From NCBI GenBank assembly GCA_946807835.1, contig OX327694.1, positions 4,414,001 through 4,478,000 on the forward strand: a stretch of DNA of 64,000 nucleotides. The letters run 5' to 3'. The translations under genes were made by a program, and so were the position numbers. Source of the DNA: Ailanthus altissimus. Lineage: Eukaryota; Streptophyta; Magnoliopsida; Sapindales; Simaroubaceae. Shown piece after piece: positions 58,032 through 64,000 of the stretch. The first letter of the stretch is position 1. Each line of letters begins with the position of its first letter. The notes under the pieces were generated by a model, which worked only from the letters and a program-made list of their open reading frames with translations, was not told the DNA's origin and did not search any database.

Positions 58032-61000
58032 TTTAATTTTAAATATGATATTCTCAAACTAAATGATGATAACTATAAGGATTGGAAGGAAAAAATCCTT
58101 TTTCATCTAAGGTGTATGGACATTGATTATGCTATACGAAAATATGAACCACAAGCCATTATTGATACCAATATTTCAATTGATATTGCTCTTTAGGAAT
58201 AATGGGAGCGATCTAATCACCTTAGTTTGATGTTCATAAAGACCAAGATTTCTGTTGGTTTATGTAGTTCAGTCAGTTAGCATAATAATGTCCGGACATT
58301 ACTGAAGGCTATTGATGAGCAGTTTGAAACTTTAGATAAAACATTTACCTTGATTATGAAGTTTTTAACTTTAAAGCTCACCTGTGTTAGAGGTGTGCAT
58401 GAGCACATCATGCAAATAAAGGATATAGTGGCTCAATTAAAGACTCTTGAGGTTGAGATATTTGAGTTTTTCCTTATGCACTATATATTGAACACTCTTC
58501 CATCCCAATATAGACCCTTCAAAATCTCTTACAATATATATAAGGATAAATGGTCACTTAGTGAACTCATCGTCATATGCGTTCAAGAAGAATGGCCACT
58601 AGTAATAGAATTAGGTGAAAGTGTTTTTATGACAATAAGAAACGAACAAAGATAAAGCCAAACAAAAGGGAAAAGGAAAAATGCCTCTTCAATCTCCTCA
58701 ATCTGACATTAAGAAGGAATCTAAGTGTTTATTCTATAAAAAGAACGGGCACATAAAGAAGGATTTTTCAAAGTTTTAAAAATAGCTTGAGAAGAAAGGT
58801 AATCTAATTGTTTGTTATGAATTTAATATAGTTGATGTTAATCATAACACTTTGTGGATTGATTCTAGTTCTACAATCCATGTTTCAAATTTCTTATAGG
58901 ATTGGCAAAACCTAAAGAAGCTAGTGGATAATAAGCAATGTATCTATTCAGAAAATAAGATGCGTTATTTAACTTTAAGTACTTGTTTTGTTTTATATTT
59001 AGATAAGACCTTTTATATTTCAAATTTCTCTAGAAATTTAATCTCTGTTTTAAGACTTGTACTTATGAGATATTCCCTTAATTTTTTGAATAATTTGTTT
59101 AATTCATACTACAAATTTAATCTTGTTAGAAATAGTATATTGTCTGATGGTTTATTCTGCATTAATGTATAAAATGATACCTTTTATAATATAATGCATA
59201 TTCATACTAGCATTAAACAATGTGTTATGAATGAAGATTCCTCTATGTTATGGCATTGGAGATTATGACATATCTCTATAGAAAAGATTAAGAAATTAGT
59301 AAATGATGGAGTACTTAGTACTCTAAACTTGACTGATTTTGACACTTGTATGGATTGCAGTAAAGGGAAACAGACCAACAAATCCAACAAATATGCTAAG
59401 AGGAGTTCAGACAATATTAGAGATCATACATTTAGATATTTGTAGTCTAAACATGGACTCGTATGGCTAGAGATACTTCATCTCTTTTATTGATGATTAC
59501 TCACGATACATGTATCTCTATTTACTTCATAATAAGAATGAAGCATTAAATACATTTAAGATATTTAAAGCTGAAGTAGAGAAACAATGCGAGAAGTAAA
59601 TTAAGATTGTGAGAACTGATAAAGGTAGGGAATACTATGGTAGATACACTAAGGGTATAAGTACTTGGTCTATTTGTAAAGTTTCTTTAATTGAATGGGA
59701 TAGTTACCCAATATATTGTGCCTGAATCCCATACCAAAATGGTATGGTAAAAAGAAGAAACCAAACTTTATTGGACATGATACAGAGTATGCTTAATAGC
59801 TCTAATCTTCTTAAATCCTTATAGATTGAAGCTCTTAAAATGGTAGTGTATATATTAAACTGAATTCCAACCAAGGTTATTCTTAAGACATCATTGAAGT
59901 TATGGAAATGTTGAAAATCGAGTTCACAATATATACACATTTGAGGATGTTTGTCTGAAGTAAGAGTTTATAATCCATAGGAGAAAAAACTGAACTCAAG
60001 GACCATTATTGGGTATTTCATTGGATATGCCAAAAGATTTAAATGTTACATATTTTATTATCTATATCACAACATTAAGATTGTGAAATCAAGGGATGTA
60101 AAATTTTTTGAGAATGACTTAATCAATGGGAGTCATCAATCCAAAAAGCTATATTTTTGAAAAAGATCCTACAAATTCTCAACCTTTCACTTCAAGTAGT
60201 AGATTGATTATTTTTACACAACATCCCTCAAGTTCAAACAGGTGTTGAATAACTAATCACTAAGATTCCATAAGCTATTGAATATCATTTGGTAGATCAG
60301 GTTGTTCAAAAATTACTAGAGATGGCTGAACAACCAGTTGAACAATAAGCCTTTTAGGAAGATGTTAGCATAACATTAAAAAGATTTACTAGAACAAGAA
60401 AGTTAAAATTCCTAGTGATTATATTGTGTATTTTTAAGAATCTAATTATAACATTAGAGTAAAAAATGATCTTGAAATATTTTCACAAGCCATGAGTTAT
60501 AATAAATCAAAATTGTGGTATGATGTCATAAAAAATGAGATGAATTTTATGACATTTAACGGAGTTTGTGATCTTGTTCAGTTGCCTAATAGTATGAAAG
60601 CCATTAGATGTAAAGACTTATTAGTTAACATTGAAAGATATAAGGTAAGACTCGTTACTAAAGGATTCACTCAGAAGGAAGGATTTGATTACATAGAGAC
60701 CTTTTCTCCTATATTTAAGGATTTTCTTCGTGTAATTTTGGAATTAGTTGACATTTTGATTTGGAATTCCATTAAATGAATGTGAAAATGGTTTTTCTCA
60801 GTAGAGAATTAGAAGAGGATGTTTACATGAAATAACCATAAGGATTCTCCTCTAGTGATGCTGAGCATTTGGTGTAAGCTTAAGAAATCCATATATGTAT
60901 TAAAACAAGCCTCCCGTCAATGCTTTTTAAAATTTCATAATGTCATCTCGTCATATGATTTTATAGAGAACACCATGGATCAACATATATATATATATAT

Positions 61001-61740
61001 CACAAGGTCAGTAGGAGTAGAACTTACTTTTTTGTTTTGTATGTGGATGATATTTTGCTTGCAACCAATAATAAAGGTTTGCTATATGAGGTGAAATAAT
61101 TTCTCTCTGAATATTTTGAAGGATATGAATGATACATTTTATGTCATTAACATTAAGATCTATAGAGATAGACTTCAAGGTATTCTTGGTCTGTCTCAGA
61201 AAATCTATATCAATAAGGTTTTATAGAGATTTCGTATGAAAAATTGTTTACCAAGTGTAGCTCTTATTGTAAAGGGTGACTGGTTCAATTTGAACTAGTG
61301 CCCAAAAAAAAATTTTGAAAGGGAATAAATAATCAACATTCTATATATTTCTGCTATTGGAAGCTTGATGTATGCTCAAGTTTACACCAGACCTGACATT
61401 GTATTTGTTATGAGAATGTTGGAAAGATATCAGAGTAATCGAGTGTAAACAAGTGGAGAGCTGTAAAGAAAGTACCTTCAAGGAACCAAAGATTACGTGC
61501 TCATGTATAGACAGACTAATAGTTTAAAAGTAATTGGCTACTTAGATTTGGATTTTGTTGGATGTTTTAATTCACGTAAATCAACATCTTGATATATTTT
61601 TATGTTAGCTGGTGAAGTTGTATCTTAAAGGAGTACAAAGCAGACTTTGACTGCTACTTCCATTATAGAGGCTGAGTTTGTTTCATGTTTTGAGGCTACT
61701 TTGCATAGTTTTTGGTCAAGGAGTTTCATTTTTGAGCTTA
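58032..61740 (+). pseudogene. Copia D gag-pol relic
   Basis: Plus strand. Gag is readable from 58032 (MNYFNFKYDILKLNDDNYKD, later AIDEQFETLDKTFTLIMK and EHIMQIKDIVAQLKTLEVE). The zinc knuckle near 58729 reads CLFYKKNGHIKKDF, two Cys ligands lost. The protease site near 58860 is IDSSSTIHV, where DSG/DSA is usual. Integrase pieces follow at 59250-59640 (WHWRL-stop-HIS, CMDCSKGKQTNKS, FIDDYSRYMYLYLL, VRTDKGREYYG). RT is at 60500-61090 (ERYKVRLVTKGFTQKEGFDY, KLKKSIYVLKQASRQ, a YVDDIL-like palm split by a frameshift near 61040). RNase H is at 61540-61720 (TLTATSIIEAEFVS). More than twenty stops and shifts. The end of RNase H seems missing. Confidence 0.88.
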
Positions 61741-61929
61741 AAATAGTCGATTCAATTAAGTAGTGTTACCAATAAGAATTAAGTTTTAAGAAATATTATA
61801 GATTGTAGTATATGGGAGATAATACTAATTTTTAGATGACTTATCACCATGATTTGTTTATTTTATTTCTTAAGTATAAAAATTAATGGATTTTGATACC
61901 ATATCGAGCATATTGACCAAATAGGATAA

Positions 61930-62319
61930 TGTAATATTTTTACATTATTGTGGCTATGGTTCATATGCATAAACTCCCATCAGCAGTTACAACTTCTCTT
62001 AATTTCCATGAGCAGAAATTGTCCTTATACAATGGTAACCATTTGCAATAAATGTTAACCTTTGATGGAACAGTTAACTTTAATAAATTCATACGATTTT
62101 GGTCCTCATGCTTCACTGACTTGATCTCGGTTTTTTGAGAATACACACCATCATTATAAGTTTGTGAGCGTTTAAAAGAGTCAAAAACGCAAAAGCTTGC
62201 TGCTCAAATCAAAATCAATGACTAGAAGTTAGAAATATCTTATACAAACTTTATTTCTACTTTTGATCTTTATTCTTATTTATTTTATGCATAGATGATC
62301 ATGTTTAAGTTAAATACCA
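61930..62319 (+). repeat. Copia D 3' LTR
   Basis: 390 bp, TGTAATATTT...TAAATACCA. Its last ten bases include TTAAATACC, which is also the genomic word just left of repeat X. Confidence 0.82.
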
Positions 62320-62700
62320 TTCTTCTGGCTTGCAGGCTAGCAAATTCTATGCCCTTTGTTAACATTCTTCAAAATGTTAGGCAAAATGATAGCTTAGCTA
62401 TATTAATTTTCTTTTTCCTTTTCAACAGTAGAGAAGAATAAAATCACATGAAAATGAAATACTATATATGTACGATAAATGCTCACAAATAACTAAATAA
62501 CTCCATGATAACGATTATAACTTGATTTTTTACTTGCATTTGGAATCCACCTTCTGGGTATTGATCCAAATTGAGATATAACAAGTGCTAAAAGCTCTTG
62601 CCTGCAAATTAAAAATCTTAAGCACTGTCACTTCTCCATGCAACTTGGCTGTAGATTCAAGCTACCAGCTTCAACATCACCGAAAAAGTAAGGATTCAAT
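62320..62700 (-). repeat. Repeat X' (second copy of the LEA2 3' end, joined to the gene)
   Basis: Direct repeat of 53183-53583. By eye about 20 substitutions in ~380 bp plus indels of 6, 4 and 7 bases. It begins immediately after the copia D 3' LTR and runs without a break into the rest of the LEA2-like coding region. Confidence 0.88.
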
Positions 62701-63110
62701 ATCAACTTATCGGCCATGAGATCTGCATAAGTTGTAATGTTAAGCTTGCCGCGAGCTGACACTAATTCTTCCTGAATCGGAACTTCGGCCACAATTTGTC
62801 CTCGATAGTGAACATAAGCTGTGGTGTTCCTGTACTCGAAGCTTCCGTAGCTTCGATTGTCAATGGTAACAATCATGCCCAATGTCACGTTGGGAAAGCC
62901 AGTAAATGCGGTGTCTTCAAAGCCAACAGGATGCGCGGTGACGTGAGGTTCTTTGGGCTTGAAGATTGTAAGAGACGGCGTTGTGATTACAATTACTAAT
63001 ACAACTACAAAAATTGCTGTCACTCCACAGCATAATTTGAGACCTCTCCGCGAGCCATTAACTCTTGGATTTTGGATATTTTGATAAAGCTTTAAGGTAA
63101 TTATGGAAAT
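62530..63110 (-). pseudogene. LEA2/NDR1-HIN1-like membrane protein gene, frameshifted
   Basis: The minus-strand frame is open from 63110. It reads LYQNIQNPRVNGSRRGLKLC, a basic cytosolic stretch, then one hydrophobic membrane segment (VTAIFVVVLVIVITTPSLTI), then the LEA_2 domain (VTLGMIVTIDNRSYGSFEYR, AEVPIQEELVSARGKLNITT, ADLMADKLILNPYF). The family anchors by a single N-terminal helix and is tied to defence or stress. After GSLNL a 7-base deletion (near 62652) shifts the frame, giving a stop at 62628-62630. The lost C-terminus is still readable in another frame down to the old stop at 62530-62532. No ATG lies in frame before a TAG at 63111-63113, so the start is lost or on an upstream exon (a TTTTTAG acceptor-like site is there). 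Family certain; function probably lost. Confidence 0.82.
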
Positions 63111-63113
63111 CTA

Positions 63114-64000
63114 AAAATGTTTGTTGTTGGCTATGCAAGAACAGTATTGATGTTTTATTTTCGTTATGTACACAGGAAAAGAAACATGGGGGAAGTAAAG
63201 CTGAGTGCAAAAATTATGGCAAGCGTTTTGTTTTTGCTAGAATTGCCTAAATTAAGGTTCAAGTTCAAGTCAATAACGAGAGTGCATCTGAATCAAGTAA
63301 ATACAGACAACATGTATTGCTACAAAGTTGAATTCATTGCCGAGTACTTTACGCTTGTCAATATTTGTTGTGCATTCATCGCCCTATAATGAAGTTTAAT
63401 GAATTCATCTGTGTTAATTGAAAGTGATTGCTAATGATTAGTGGTTATGTAAAGGTTTCAGCAAGTTCGGAAAATACACTTGCAAATACTACATGCTCGT
63501 TATGGACCACTGTCCTCTTCTTATTTGGGAAAGCCTTGCAAACAAGACGGAAGAAGGGATCAAAAAAAGAGGATCATTTCTGGTAGCTTGAAGCTTATAT
63601 ATGCTTACTCGGTTACTCCAAACGTTAGCAATATTCTTAGTTTTGAATTATCTGCATAACACAGGATTTAACTGACAACCACACTTTCAATCGTTTCAGA
63701 TGCATCTGCAGACCAGAAGGCCAACATCTACCTAATGAAATCTCAGTAATGCTGTTTAAAAAGCTTTCTTTAGTTCCTAGTGTATAATTTCCTCTGAGTT
63801 AGAGAATGATCTTGCAACTCCGAATGCAGGTAATTCGGTTATTTTCTTGCATGAAAACTTCTAATTTCTTAATGTCAAATTGATAGATTTATTGAACTTA
63901 ATTCAACAGTTCTGGTTCACAAATCAACAATGAACTACCTCTCTTTCTGGTCTTCTGGAAACAAACAAATCACGTTTCCTAATTTATGTAGTCTATTAAA
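63114..64000. other. Upstream flank of the LEA2-like gene, no gene seen
   Basis: It is less AT-rich than most of the window. A 90-codon plus-strand frame at 63117-63389 has no recognisable motif and is not supported. The region should contain the promoter, and perhaps a first exon, of the LEA2-like gene, but no clear TATA box plus start could be chosen. Confidence 0.4.

Larger units (their letters stand above)
53584..62319 (+). mobile_element. Old Ty1/copia retrotransposon D
   Basis: 5' LTR 53584-53967, degenerate PBS at ~53970, leader, gag-pol relic from ~58032 to ~61740, and 3' LTR 61930-62319. A solo gypsy LTR (55159-57879) sits in the leader. The LTRs begin TGTAATATTTTTAC and end in CA, and differ at roughly 45-55 of ~385 positions by eye (about 13%), many of them C/T, so the insertion is old. 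Coding order is gag, protease, integrase, RT, RNase H. It interrupts the 3' part of the LEA2-like gene. Instead of a 5-bp duplication, about 400 bp of the gene (X and X') flank it as direct repeats. Confidence 0.88.

Noticed and set aside
63117..63389. 90-codon plus-strand frame beside the LEA2-like gene
   Set aside because: No motif, no codon-use support, and it overlaps the probable promoter or first-exon area of the minus-strand gene.

Overview
This window is AT-rich plant nuclear DNA, most likely from a eudicot. It carries a spliced single-copy gene, LTR retrotransposons of both Ty1/copia and Ty3/gypsy type, CACTA and MULE DNA transposons, MITE-like hairpins, and primer-binding sites matching plant initiator-Met tRNA. 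No prokaryotic or organellar features were seen. The species cannot be named from the sequence alone. Only one gene looks intact; almost everything recognisable is mobile DNA, much of it nested and decayed.

Layout. 1-6.3 kb: intergenic DNA with MITE-like hairpins and a broken F-box/LRR gene fragment (2.7-3.1 kb). 6.45-11.69 kb: a young, nearly complete Ty1/copia element with 471-bp LTRs and a perfect 5-bp target duplication; its polyprotein is broken by one extra T and a small RT deletion. 13.3-14.2 kb: a three-exon gene for a 190-residue protein resembling the VASCULAR-RELATED UNKNOWN PROTEIN (VUP) family. 14.2-21.1 kb: gene-free, with several hairpin MITEs.

21.2-34.4 kb: a decayed large LTR element (relic C) holding a degenerate 48-bp repeat array. 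A CACTA element (24393-31702) sits inside that array, and a minus-strand Ty3/gypsy element (A, 25858-31578) sits inside the CACTA. 34.6-52.8 kb: a MULE with long inverted ends and a perfect 9-bp target duplication. It carries a plus-strand mudrA-type transposase relic and a convergent minus-strand DUF1985/Ulp1-like relic. A second gypsy element (B) lies between them and itself holds two LTR-like insertions of one family.

53.2-63.1 kb: an old Ty1/copia element (D) containing a 2.7-kb solo LTR of the gypsy-A family. It landed in the 3' part of a minus-strand LEA2/NDR1-like gene. It is bounded by a direct repeat of about 400 bp of that gene instead of the usual ~5 bp, which left the gene with a complete 3' end. 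The gene was later broken by a 7-nt deletion.

The best-supported unusual observation is the ~400-bp flanking duplication with a 9-nt microhomology at its edge. Others are the exact triple 54-bp repeat in a decayed gag, the CACTA insertion phase-matched to a 48-bp coding-phase minisatellite, and the shared pattern of 5' LTRs reduced to ~110-130 bp next to the PBS. I found no convincing new gene system; the window mainly records layered transposon insertions. All similarity statements come from reading by eye, without database searches.
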